A DNA stretch of 64,000 bases, from the NCBI GenBank assembly GCA_022592445.1, contig JABYQR010000198.1:1-64000 (forward strand), written 5' to 3'. Under the pieces are notes generated by a model, which was not told where the DNA came from, did not search any database, and saw only the letters and a list, made by a program, of their open reading frames with translations. This document shows, one piece after another, positions 23,463 through 32,867 of this stretch. This DNA comes from Cytidiella melzeri. Taxonomy: Eukaryota > Basidiomycota > Agaricomycetes > Polyporales > Irpicaceae. The position numbers were made by a program, and so were the translations under genes. Each line of letters begins with the position of its first letter. Position 1 is the first letter of the stretch.

Positions 23463-23828
23463 CTACTTTGGTCCTAAGCTGTGTGGGCCCTCAACCTCTT
23501 TAACTATGTTGTCAATTGATGGCTCTGTGTTTGGTAGTGAAGGACTATCTGGTACTGGGGCTTTTGCTTCACCTGATTTGCCTAATTCTGCATTATAGTA
23601 TGGCCAGACAAATTCAAACCCTGGCTTGGCTTTGCCTGAAACATCCCTGTCAGACCGGGGAAACTCACTCCTTCTTCTCTCCAAGCTTGAGGGACTGTCA
23701 GAGACAGCTGGATTACTGGATCCTGTGTACGGAGCAGCAGACACAGTCACTGTAAGGAATGTGCCAGTGACAACAGTGGCAAAGAAGACAAGAGAGGTGG
23801 AAAACCGCATGACAGTATGGGATGGCAA
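23463..23828 (-). CDS. Small secreted protein, array copy A
   Basis: Intact 121-residue frame ending ...GPK and TAG. A signal peptide (from Met7, MRFSTSLVFFATVVTGTF, cut after VSA-A or nearby) is followed by the family motif S-L-E-R-R-R-S-E-F-P-R-S-D, in which R-R-R could be a Kex2-type site. The body is Pro/Ser/Glu-rich and includes GEAKAPVP, shared with copy C. There are no cysteines after the signal peptide. Start may be Met1 (23828) or Met7 (23810). The gene sits at the centre of the large inverted repeat. I recognise no known family; an extracellular role, possibly effector-like, is inference. Confidence 0.65.
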   Translation of the reverse strand: MPSHTVMRFSTSLVFFATVVTGTFLTVTVSAAPYTGSSNPAVSDSPSSLERRRSEFPRSDRDVSGKAKPGFEFVWPYYNAELGKSGEAKAPVPDSPSLPNTEPSIDNIVKEVEGPHSLGPK

Positions 23829-24252
23829 AGAGGGATAACAGGGGTTAAAAAGGGTAGCTGGACAGCCAGCTGTGACAGTGAGCTCAGTACAGTAAGTGCA
23901 ATGTGAACAATGTACTCACAGAGTAGTGTAGGATGTCAAAGGGCTCAATGATAACTGGGTTTGAATGGACAATAAGATGGCCAGCTGTGAGAGCAAGTTC
24001 AGTACAGTGGCCCAAAGTTACTGGAACACAACTAACAATTTACTTACCAAATGGAATTTAGACTGTTGAAATGCAATGAAAGGGTCTGGACAGACAGTAA
24101 GCCTGCTAGCTATGATGGCAATATCAGTACAGTGGCCCAAGACAGGTGTAACACAAGCACCAATGGTACTTACCAACCAGTGCTGAAGCAATGAGAAAAC
24201 TTGGAGTGGAGAGTGTGCTGGGGTACAAGGAGGGAGGCAAGGGACTTTATAT
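23829..24252 (-). promoter_or_regulatory. Promoter and intron-bearing leader of SSP copy A
   Basis: A TATA box (24246-24252, minus strand) is followed by three predicted leader introns: 24110-24173, 23985-24047 and 23870-23919, each with GTAAGT or GTGAGT and an AG end. Acceptors recur every 115-125 bp. Both the introns (shared block with CACTGTACTGA, a likely branch site) and the short exons between them (starting CT[AG]GC) resemble one another, so the leader is a reiterated exon-intron cassette. The same architecture precedes copies C and D and, decayed, copy B. Confidence 0.65.
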
Positions 24253-24315
24253 CTCTTGTGATCTATGCACAGTGCGGATGCAGTTGAAACAGTGCACAGC
24301 TGAGAATTCTAATAG

Positions 24316-24692
24316 GGGGTGAAAAGGTCTTGGATGGTAACACCTGAACTGCCCCATCCTCATAACAACTGCAGGCTGTGTAATGCATGATGAAGCCTTG
24401 ATTGATGCTTGCTATGCAATGAAGCTGAATGAAGCATGGCTGTGTGATATGCCATGTCTGTGTTTCAACACTGCTTTGTTTTAGAGCAGACCTGCCCATA
24501 TGTACAAAAATGGTGTTTGATCTGTATCAGGCAGTGCAGTCTTACACAGAACTTCATTGCTCTCACATATGCCAAACAGCCTGAGAGCTTGCTTGACTAG
24601 AGGTGCACCCTGCAACATTGCTATAATCAAGCAACAGTAGTTATAAATACTAATTTGAATACCAAGAACAGAAATATCTTCTCAACACTGTC
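24316..24692 (-). repeat. Upstream repeat block shared by the SSP copies
   Basis: It contains the module ACAACTGCAGGCTGTG...ATGATGAA and the block GATCTGTATCAGGCAG, each found again upstream of copies B, C and D. No coding frame. Confidence 0.6.
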
Positions 24693-24730
24693 TACTTTGG
24701 GCCTGAATTCCAGCTCTTGAGATCTTTTGT
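24693..24730 (-). pseudogene. Remnant of an SSP gene 3' end
   Basis: CTGTCTACTTTGGGCC matches the 3' end of copies A, C and D (Pro-Lys-stop on the minus strand) and its downstream flank matches theirs. The homology stops at the border of the inverted-repeat arm, so the rest of this copy was lost. Confidence 0.55.
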
Positions 24731-24734
24731 TATT

Positions 24735-26225
24735 ACAATTCCTGTAGAATGAAGAAGAATTGTTCCAGTGTGCTCCAGCACATTAATGCTTTTTCAGATG
24801 TGACCCTTTTGTCTCCCAAAGTGTGGGAATTTGATGGGAGAATACAGACAGTAACAGTCTCAATATCAAAGCAATGAATGCAGTTGATGGCATCACGCAG
24901 ACATTGTTATGAGCCCTTTCTAACTTTGTATCAGATCGCTTTTGCAAACAAAATGCACTTTTTAAATCTTACAGACTGCATATGGGTACAAACCTGTACA
25001 AATTATACATCATTGGATAGCCCTATCTTGAGCAGCATCCTGGCACAGTATCCTGTCAATTGAAATGGAACTGAGCAAGTTATGGCCAGCCTACTGAAAA
25101 AAGTCACTCAGACTCAGATTCAAACTCCACTTTTGCTGGCACATGATGTCAAATTATCGCCAGATACATGTACAGCAATGTACAGACATTGCTTGCTCTC
25201 TGAACAAGGAATACAATCAGAACACATGCCACAAGTATTGTTGGCTCTGAGCAAGACTTCCAAGTAGTTTGAAAGCTAACAAAGCATTCTCAACCCCTAC
25301 ATTCTTAGACAAAGGAAACTGATAGTTGCATCAGCAGTGAGCACTTTATCTGATAGTCATACAAAGTTTCACAACCATCAGTTGCTCTCTAAGCAGGATT
25401 CACAATTAGAACACAGCCTGTGGCAGTTTCAGTGGAGATGAGGCAGTTCAGACATCAACAGGACACATGTAACATGTTTTGGGAGTTGATCTGATGAGAC
25501 ACCCTAAAGCCCTTCATTCTTGTCGCCATCTGGGATCAACAGTGAACACTGCACAAGATTAATGATAAGATATGAGGCTCCTTGCTACCATTGGTGACCA
25601 CATTTATCAATGTATGGCTCCTTTCCTACAACCAAACTGATCAACTGTAGAACAGTCACTTTATCCCAGATCAAGTTGCTTATCAAAGGTGTCACCAATA
25701 GCAAATGCCCTTACTACCGTCAATATTCCTGGCCAGATTATTTGGCAAGGTTCTTACTGGGAACAAAACTGTTTAATGAGGTTCTTATTGGTAAAAAAAA
25801 GTCACAGGCTCAAGTGACTATTTCAGGCTATATGACTTATTCAATTTGCTATCAGTAACATAATCACCTGTAACCTGCTCCTGGAGTTTACCCTGATTGT
25901 ATCTAGATTAGTTGACATAGTTCAACACCATTAAGAGAAGACACATGTCAAACAACCTTTATTTCTATGCTCTACTCCACCAACTTGTTTCAATTCTATA
26001 CTCACATCCATTGTTGCACTTCAAACAACACAGCACAGTCCTCCTCCTTTCCTGAATGATTGTGTGCTCCAGTGAAGACAAATCACCAGCTTACTATACA
26101 TTACTCATCATAGAAGCCATTCACAACAAAATTGCTTAGTCAAGCGGCTACCAGCAGCAAGTTTACTTACAAATCTAGCTCAAAAAGTGATATTTCAATC
26201 AACATTCAGAAATATGTACTTGCTG
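24735..26225. repeat. Right arm of the large inverted repeat (uninterrupted)
   Basis: Mirrors 22934-23400 and 15590-16799 in reverse orientation. At 25184-25192 it carries a single AGACATTGC, the empty-site equivalent of the duplicated 9-mer in the other arm. No gene is supportable inside. Confidence 0.75.
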
Positions 26226-26594
26226 CTTCCCAGCCTTGCTAAAGCTAGCTCTAGTAAGCAATGACTCTGGCTTTGAGTAGAGCAGAGGAGAATTGTTTGG
26301 TACAGGGGTCATTGCTTCACCTAAAACAAATAAAAACCTGTATGGACCGGTGATAAGCAGATTGTAGGTATATGATAGGCACCTATACTCTTTATCATCT
26401 GAAACAGAGACATAAGGCCAGGGAAGGTAAAACTTGCTCCTCATTCTCTCTGGGGGTGTTGAAGGAAGTTGGATTGCTGGACCCTGCACTGTTATGCAGA
26501 GCAGCAGACACAGTAGCTGTATGGATGCACTAATGAAAACAGGGGCAAATAAAACAAGAGAGGTAGAGAACCACATGACAATATAGAACGTCAA
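26199..26594 (-). pseudogene. Small secreted protein, array copy B (frameshifted)
   Basis: It starts MWFSTSLVLFAPV, recognisably the family signal peptide. The frame then departs: matching SSAGSSNPT-like residues lie in another frame, and the R-x-R-S-x-F motif survives only as ERMRSKF. A GEAMTPVP block recalls A and C, after a possible intron ending TTTTAG. The upstream leader (26600-26960) keeps the cassette layout with decayed splice sites and no good TATA. I judge it a pseudogene. Confidence 0.6.
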
Positions 26595-27446
26595 AGGGCA
26601 GTGTTGAAAAAGACGGCAAAACAGCTAGCTGTAACAATAATATAAAGTAAGTGTAATGTCACCAACCATGTACCTACTGAGCAGTGTAGGATGTTGGAAG
26701 GACATGTATTGGATAGATGACAGGAAGCTACTGATAAGAACAAGTTCCATACAATGACCCAAAGCAGATGTCACACAAACAGCAATGTACATACCAAACA
26801 AGGTGTAGGCTGTCAAAGGGCACAGAAATGGGTTGCACAGACAGAAGACTGATTATCATGGCAAAACCAGTACAGAAACCCAAAACAGGTATATCCCAAA
26901 CACCACCAGTGCTTGTGAAGCAGCAAGAACTTGCAGTGTACAAGGATGGTGGCAAGAATCTGTGTATACCTTGTGGCTCATGTGTCTTGCAGTGCTGATG
27001 TGGGTCTTCTAACCTATGTGCATTGCAGTGCTGACGCAACTGAATTAGCATGAATCTAAAAATAATGATAGGATTTGGAAAGGTCTTGCATGGCAACTTC
27101 TGAACTGCCTCATTCTCATAGCAGCTGCTGGCTGTGTTCTGCACATCATGATGAAGCCTTGATTGATGCCTACTACTCAATGAAGTTTCATGAAGCATGG
27201 CTGTGTGACATGCATCTATCTTTCTTTCAATGCTGTCCTATATCAGACTTGCCCATATGTACAAAAGGATGGTGTCTGATCTGTATCAGGCAGCACAGCC
27301 CTTTCTGATTGTCTTACACAGAGCTTTGATTGCTATCTCATACACCACACAGCCTGAGAACTTGCTACAATTGAGCTATGAACAAGCTACAAAATTTTTC
27401 AATGCTAATTCAGATACCAAAAACAAAATTTCCTTCTGAATGCTGT

Positions 27447-27869
27447 CTACTTTGGGGTACGAAACTTGCTGAGAAGGCCCATGCCTTTATTGCCATCTTT
27501 CTGGCCAGCTGGTAACTCTGAGTATGGTGGTGGTGGACTTTGTGGTGCAGAGGGCCCAGAGGCCTTTGCTTCCCCTGGTGCTTTGTGTTGCTCAGCTGCC
27601 TTTGGGATGAAAGTAAACGATGGCTGGCCATAACTTGCAAAATTTGGCCCTTTGTACTTTTCACCTACTGTATAGACATATGGATCAGACCGTGTAAACT
27701 TGCTCCTTGTTCTCTTCAAGCTGTAGGGGTTGTCCGGAAAAGTTGGATTGCCTGATTCTGCACTGTTGTAGGGAGCAGCAGACACAGCTGCCACGTGGAA
27801 TGTACCAGCAACCACAGCGGCAAATAAAACAAGAGAGGTGGAGAACCGCATGACAGGATGGGATGGCAA
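27447..27869 (-). CDS. Small secreted protein, array copy C
   Basis: Intact 140-residue frame ending ...TPK and TAG. Signal peptide from Met7 (MRFSTSLVLFAAVVAGTFH, ending VSAAPY), then S-L-K-R-T-R-S-K-F-T-R-S-D-P-Y-V-Y, with K-R a possible Kex2 site. The body is Gly/Pro/Lys-rich with PPPPYSEL and GEAKASGP. No cysteines in the mature part. It has the conserved TATA and three-intron leader upstream. The close match to A and D in signal peptide, motif and stop context, with unrelated middle sequence, argues for a real coding family. Function unknown. Confidence 0.7.
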   Translation of the reverse strand: MPSHPVMRFSTSLVLFAAVVAGTFHVAAVSAAPYNSAESGNPTFPDNPYSLKRTRSKFTRSDPYVYTVGEKYKGPNFASYGQPSFTFIPKAAEQHKAPGEAKASGPSAPQSPPPPYSELPAGQKDGNKGMGLLSKFRTPK

Positions 27870-28286
27870 AGAGGGATAACAGGGGTTGGAAAAAATAGCT
27901 GGACAGCTGGCTGCGACTATGAGTTCAGTACAGCAAGTGCAATGTGAACAACAATGTACTTACAGAGTAATGTAGGATATTGATGGGCCAGGTGATACCA
28001 GGAGGTGGATAGATGGTAAGATGGCTAGCTGAAAGAACAAGCTCAGTACAGTGACCCAAAGTGACTGCACCATTACTTACCAAATGGAATGTATGCTGTT
28101 CAAATACAATGAGAGGCCTTGGATAGATAGTAAGATGGCTGGCTATGATGGCAAAATCAGTAAAGTGACCCAAGACAGCTGCAAAACAAACACAAATGTA
28201 CTTACCAACCAGTGCTGAAGCAATGAGAAAACCTGGAGTGGAGAGTGTGCTAGAGTACAAGGAGAGTGGCAAGGTAGTTTATATCT
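27870..28286 (-). promoter_or_regulatory. Promoter and intron-bearing leader of SSP copy C
   Basis: TATA-like TTTATAT near 28278-28284 (minus strand), then donors at about 28199-28204, 28075-28080 and 27958-27963 (all GTAAGT) with acceptors spaced as in copy A. All three splice donors are intact. Confidence 0.65.
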
Positions 28287-28376
28287 CTTGTGGTCTGTGT
28301 GCAGTGCTGATACAAGTGAAACAGAACCCATTCTACAAGTAATTCTGATAGGGGGTGAAAAGGTCTTGGGTGGTAA

Positions 28377-28807
28377 CATCTGAACTGCCTCATCTAATAA
28401 CAACTGCAGGCTGTGTTCTGCACACCATGATGAAACCTTGATAGATGCATGGTCAAAGACAAAGCTAGATCAAGTGTGGCTGTGTGACATGTGTACATTT
28501 TTGTTTTGACACTGCTTAACATCTGAACTGCCTCATTCTCCTAACAACTGCAGGCTGTGTTCTGCACACCATGATGAAACCTTGATAGATGCATAGTCAC
28601 ACACAAAGCTATATCAAGTGTGGCTGTGTGACATGTGTACATTTTTGTTTTGACACTGCTTAACATCTGAACTGCCTCATTCTCCTAACAACTGCAGGCT
28701 GTGTTCTGCACACCATGATGAAACCTTGATAGATGCATAGTCACACACAAAGCTATATCAAGTGTGGCTGTGTGACATGTGTACATGTTTGTTTGAACAC
28801 TGCTTAA
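28377..28807. repeat. Three tandem ~144-bp units upstream of SSP copy C
   Basis: Units start CATCTGAACTGCC at about 28377, 28520 and 28664 and are nearly identical, each holding ACAACTGCAGGCTGTG and ACATGTGTACAT. A single unit of this type sits upstream of A, B and D, so amplification is private to this locus. Confidence 0.85.
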
Positions 28808-29039
28808 CACCAGACCTGCATGCATGCACAACATCATGGTGTTTGATCTGTATCAGGCAGTACAGCCCATTCCAGCTGTTTCATGATACAGAACTTGGTT
28901 GCTATCACATACACAAAACAGTCTGAGAACTTGTTCAACTAGAGTCTAGAGGTCTACTGTGCAACAGTGCTACAAACCAGCTACAGAACTTTGTACACTA
29001 ATACAGATACCAATAACAGAGTTACTTTCTGGATACTGT

Positions 29040-29750
29040 CTACTTTGGGCGTGAGGAACCCTCTGTCCAGGCCTTTGCAATTTTTCCCAGATTTACAATT
29101 GGCAATGGTCTGACTGGCTTTGGCTGTAGCAGTTCAGGAAAAGTTGTTTTAGGACCCTGTGCTTGTTGTGGTAGGCCTCTGTGTCGATACTCCACTTGCT
29201 TTTGAGATCTCCCAGCTGCAGGTGGTTGCCTTTGCTGAGCCACAGGTTGTTGCCTTTGCTGAGTTGCAGGTTCTTGCCTTTGCTGAGCCACAGGTTGTTG
29301 CTTTTGCCGAGCCGCAGCTTGTTGCCTTTGCTGAGCCTCAGCTTGTTTCCTGTGGTAAGCAATGTATTGCTGCCTGAGCTTAAAGTCACGAAGATGCTGC
29401 TCCCTCTCAGCCTCAGCCTGTCGTTGCCTTTGATGTTCCTGATCCTCAAGGAATTGCTTTGCATATCGATGAGCATCAACTGCTTTCATCCCCTTTCTCT
29501 CAAGTTCATATTGTAACCTTGCAAGATCTGCAGCCATGATTTTATCCCTCTGCTCCTTTGCTTCCTTACTGGTGCCACTGGGGTCAGCCCAATAGACATA
29601 GGGAGCAGACCGGGGGAACTGGCTCCTTGTTCTCTCCAAGCTGTAGGAATCGCTGGAGGAACTGTCGTATGGAGCAGCAGAGACAGTTGCTGCATGGAAT
29701 GTGCCAGCAACAACAGCAGCAAATAAAGCGAGAGAGGTGGAGAGGCGCAT
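29040..29750 (-). CDS. Small secreted protein, array copy D, with Gln/Arg repeat tail
   Basis: 236 residues from ATG 29750 (MRLSTSLALFAAVVAGTFH) to Arg-Pro-Lys-stop. An upstream in-frame ATG at 29819 overlaps the AG end of the last leader intron (ATGGTCACAG), so I reject it as start. After the signal peptide come S-L-E-R-T-R-S-Q-F-P-R-S and PYVYW, then a charged coiled-coil-like stretch (residues about 60-130), then about ten Q-R-Q-Q/P-V-A-Q-type repeats. This C-terminal body is absent from A and C. Longest member of the array; same leader structure. Confidence 0.7.
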   Translation of the reverse strand: MRLSTSLALFAAVVAGTFHAATVSAAPYDSSSSDSYSLERTRSQFPRSAPYVYWADPSGTSKEAKEQRDKIMAADLARLQYELERKGMKAVDAHRYAKQFLEDQEHQRQRQAEAEREQHLRDFKLRQQYIAYHRKQAEAQQRQQAAARQKQQPVAQQRQEPATQQRQQPVAQQRQPPAAGRSQKQVEYRHRGLPQQAQGPKTTFPELLQPKPVRPLPIVNLGKIAKAWTEGSSRPK

Positions 29751-30210
29751 GATGGTATGAGATTGTGAAGGGTGATAGAAGAGGTTGGATAAGGCAGTAG
29801 GACAGCTAGCTGTGACCATAAATTCAGTCCAGTGATCTAAAGGGAGAGCAATGTGGAAATGTACTTACTGAGCAGTGTGGGATGACAAAGAGCTGGGTGA
29901 TAACAAGGGGTTTGAGGAGATGGTAAGACAGCTAATTGTGAGAACAAGTTCAGTACAGTGACCCAAAGCAGGTGCAACACAAGCAACAATGTACTTACCA
30001 AACAGAATGTAGGCTGTTGTCAAAGGGTAGTGGAAGGGTTTTGATAAGAGGTAGGATGGCTAGCTGTAAAGACAGATTCAGTACAGTGACCCAAGGCAAG
30101 TGCCACTCACACAACAAAGGTACTTACTGACCAGCGCTGGAACAATGGGAAAACCTGGATAGAAGAGTATGTGCTGAGGTGGCATTGTGGTGGCAAGGGA
30201 GTTTATATCT
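29751..30210 (-). promoter_or_regulatory. Promoter and intron-bearing leader of SSP copy D
   Basis: TTTATAT at about 30202-30208, then three GTAAGT donors (about 30121, 29993 and 29862) and AG ends before CTAGC-type exon starts. One acceptor reads CTCACAA here, so that junction may be skipped or shifted. Confidence 0.6.
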
Positions 30211-31074
30211 TGCCTGAAAACATAGGGATCAATGAAAGTCCACATGCCCCAGATAACAACATGTGAACTGCCCCATCCTGATAACAACTGCAGGCTGTGG
30301 TGTGAGCATGCCAGTGGTGATGAAGGCTCAGTCAATGGTTACTAACATCAAATGAATCATGGTCCTTATCACAAAGACGTTTGACCTTGCGTCCGCATTT
30401 GTTTAATGATTTGATGTATCCAGCCTGCATGATGTGTGAAAAAACGGGACTTGATCCGAAACCTCGTCGCAAGAAGCTTACTTACTATACACGCACAGAG
30501 ACGATCCGTCAACTCGCACCGTACACCGACTCTTCGAACGATATTTCGTACAAGACGTATAAGATTGATGGTTTGAAGTTATAATGATAACGTATGCAAC
30601 ATATTATGACAAATACGAAGCGACACCAACAGTGACAGGCGGTATTTTATCGGAAATTCGGTGGCGATTGTCGAAAGTGGGGGTAGTCGGAAGCCAACAA
30701 TGAACATACATATGATGAAGAAAAAGAGTTCCAAAAAACCAGTAAAAAGAAATAAGTAACAGCATACTTTAGTGTTCGACGAAGGGATTGGCGGTAAGGA
30801 CACCATTGGAATAGGTTGACTTGGATGCATCACGATGTCCGAGAGTCTACAGACGAGATGCGCTGTGCAGATGTGGATGCACTGCGGCGGGTACACGCGC
30901 CTTTTTGGCCGGGACGGCAATTGCGAGCGCTGGCGAGGAACACCATGCCGCAGCACAGCGCTGTATTTGGTGTTGGTATGCTCGAGTTCTTCCCTCAATT
31001 GGAGGTCGATGCAGAGTTGAGATTCCATGTTGGCACACAACGCACTTGATCCCCATCTTCACCTGCCAGGCAGC
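30211..31074. other. Right border of the repeat island
   Basis: CpG content returns abruptly near 30380. A short plus-strand frame to a stop at 30584 (ends KTYKIDGLKL, with CMMC inside) may be a fragment of an unidentified gene; it has no start or domain I trust. 30600-31074 holds the 3' flank of the next gene. Confidence 0.4.
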
Positions 31075-31632
31075 TTACACGCACTGGCCGCCGTCCTCTT
31101 CGGAGATGGAGGAGAGAGAGGAGAAGGATGACGTGCGTGAAGAGGCTCGGAGGTGCCGTGGACGGCTGTTGTTGGTGTTGTTAGTGGTGGCAGAAGTGGG
31201 AGGGGAGATCCAACGCGAATTGGCGGGGGACGTCGAATAGATGACGTCCGGCTCGGCTTCGTCGTCTTCGTCAATTGTGTGAAGTGAGTCTGCGTCCGAA
31301 GACGAAGACGAGGATGACTTTCGAGGACGCGAATCTGTCTCAGAACTCTGCGAAACATGGACTGTCAGAGACGTTGAAGACGATGACGAATAGCGTGTAC
31401 ATACCTCGGACTTGGAGGAGTCCTCGAGCCATGCCGAAATTCTGCGCGAGAACTCACGCTTGCGAAGAAACTCGAGTCGTGCACGTCTCTGCTCAGACGT
31501 CTCGACGTACGGCTGCAGCCTTCCGCGGTGGTCGTACTGCACGTAGGGGCTCCATGGAGAGTAAACAGACGTATTGGCGTTGATGTCGAAAGGGGTCACG
31601 TAGAGGTTGTGCTGCTTTGTGGAGGAGGACAT
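31075..31632 (-). CDS. Uncharacterised Ser-rich protein
   Basis: ATG at 31632 opens a frame of 185 residues with SPWSPYVQYDHRGRLQPYV, a basic helix (RRARLEFLRKREFSRRISAW) and a Ser/acidic C-terminal half. A GTATGT...CGCAG stretch inside is 57 nt, so it could be spliced out in frame. A TATA box (TATATAAAG, minus strand, about 31764-31772) lies about 130 bp upstream. No signal peptide, membrane segment or known domain. Probably nuclear or cytosolic, function unknown. Confidence 0.6.
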   Translation of the reverse strand: MSSSTKQHNLYVTPFDINANTSVYSPWSPYVQYDHRGRLQPYVETSEQRRARLEFLRKREFSRRISAWLEDSSKSEVCTRYSSSSSTSLTVHVSQSSETDSRPRKSSSSSSSDADSLHTIDEDDEAEPDVIYSTSPANSRWISPPTSATTNNTNNSRPRHLRASSRTSSFSSLSSISEEDGGQCV

Positions 31633-31763
31633 GGTCGATAGCGAGGGGATGGCAGGTTGCAATGTCAAGGGGTGCGGGCCGCGATATATGTAGCAGATAC
31701 GGGCGGCTAGAGAACGGCGACGGGAGGGTCTGGACTGTTTGGGGTGGAGTGATCATGGCGTGG

Positions 31764-31772
31764 GCTTTATAT
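31764..31772 (-). promoter_or_regulatory. TATA box
   Basis: TATATAAAG on the minus strand, correctly placed for the gene starting at 31632. Confidence 0.5.
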
Positions 31773-32867
31773 ATTGCCATTTCCGGGACTCGATCTCAGG
31801 GGCTACGTGGACCTGTCCTGGATCACGTCAGCGTTACGGCCAACCTTTTTCTTACGTAAATCAGCCTCCGCGCCGAAATGACTTTGTATCGCGCGCGGAA
31901 ACATACACAAGTCCGATTAATGACTCATCCCGCGCCATCTGAATCCGACAGTCAGTCAGTCAGTCAGCAATGCGAGATCTATGCGGGGGACGTTTCTCAA
32001 GTCAGTGCGCCCCGTATGTATGGAAGGAGTCAAAGTACAAAAAGACACGTAAACTGGTCTGGCCTCTTTTGCGCCGCCGGCACGGTAGCAACAACTGGGG
32101 TCGAAAGCAAACACAAGAGAATGAGTTGTAAGACATTAGAGTTCGAGATCTCGTTGCGATGTCGGCAAAGCCATTTTCGGACTACAGCTATATGGCGGAA
32201 TACGAGCTGAGTGGTAATTCGAAGTCGCCGACAGCCCTCTTCCAGCCAAAGGCAGCTCGGCAGTGCGATGCGAAGTAACCCCGATCAATGATCGACGTAC
32301 TCCGTCACGGTCCGACAACGGGTCGCTTTTGACAACCCGCCCATACTTACGGAATATGGCTGTAACATGTGCGCTAACCTATGCACTTCAAGTTTCCGGC
32401 GCTCACTGAATGGGCAGAGACCACAAAATATGAGAGAGTTCTAGCATGGCGACCTTGTAATCTGGTGTCGATTGCATTTTGTCGTGTTGGATACATCGAT
32501 AATGATGAATGCCTGTGAATTTTCGTAGTAGAATTTGAAGCAAGATGGTTCGAATTGAAGGCGGGCGTTGATGCATGTCTTCATCTCTGATGTACAGCAG
32601 ATTGAGCTCGAGATTCCAAGGTACACGGCGCAACGCTATGCACAGTGTGCATACATATATATCGCAGACCCGAGTTTGATTTCGAAAATCAGCCCGGAAT
32701 ACTCGCAGACTTTGGACAGGCAAATCCAACTCCATCAACTTCTCCACAACGGGACTCACAAAAAACTCTACCATGTCGCCGATAAATAAACTGCGTTTGG
32801 ATATGTACAGAATGCTGATAATTAATTAAGGGAAAAGCAGTCAAGAAAGTCAAAATCTTCTACCATT
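31773..32867. other. Intergenic, nothing firm
   Basis: Contains a short CAGT microsatellite (about 31949-31968). A minus-strand 123-codon frame at 32403-32774 has an ATG but no domain, paralogue or splice support. Confidence 0.5.

Noticed and set aside
23870..24173. Introner-like transposable introns as the source of the leader introns
   Set aside because: The exons between the introns are duplicated too, and spacing is regular, so cassette duplication explains it better than independent intron insertion.
29751..29819. Upstream start for SSP copy D
   Set aside because: The ATG is within the AG end of a predicted leader intron, and the paralogues start at the signal peptide.
32403..32774. 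123-codon minus-strand frame downstream of LHS1
   Set aside because: ATG present but no domain, splice signal, paralogue or promoter; left unannotated.
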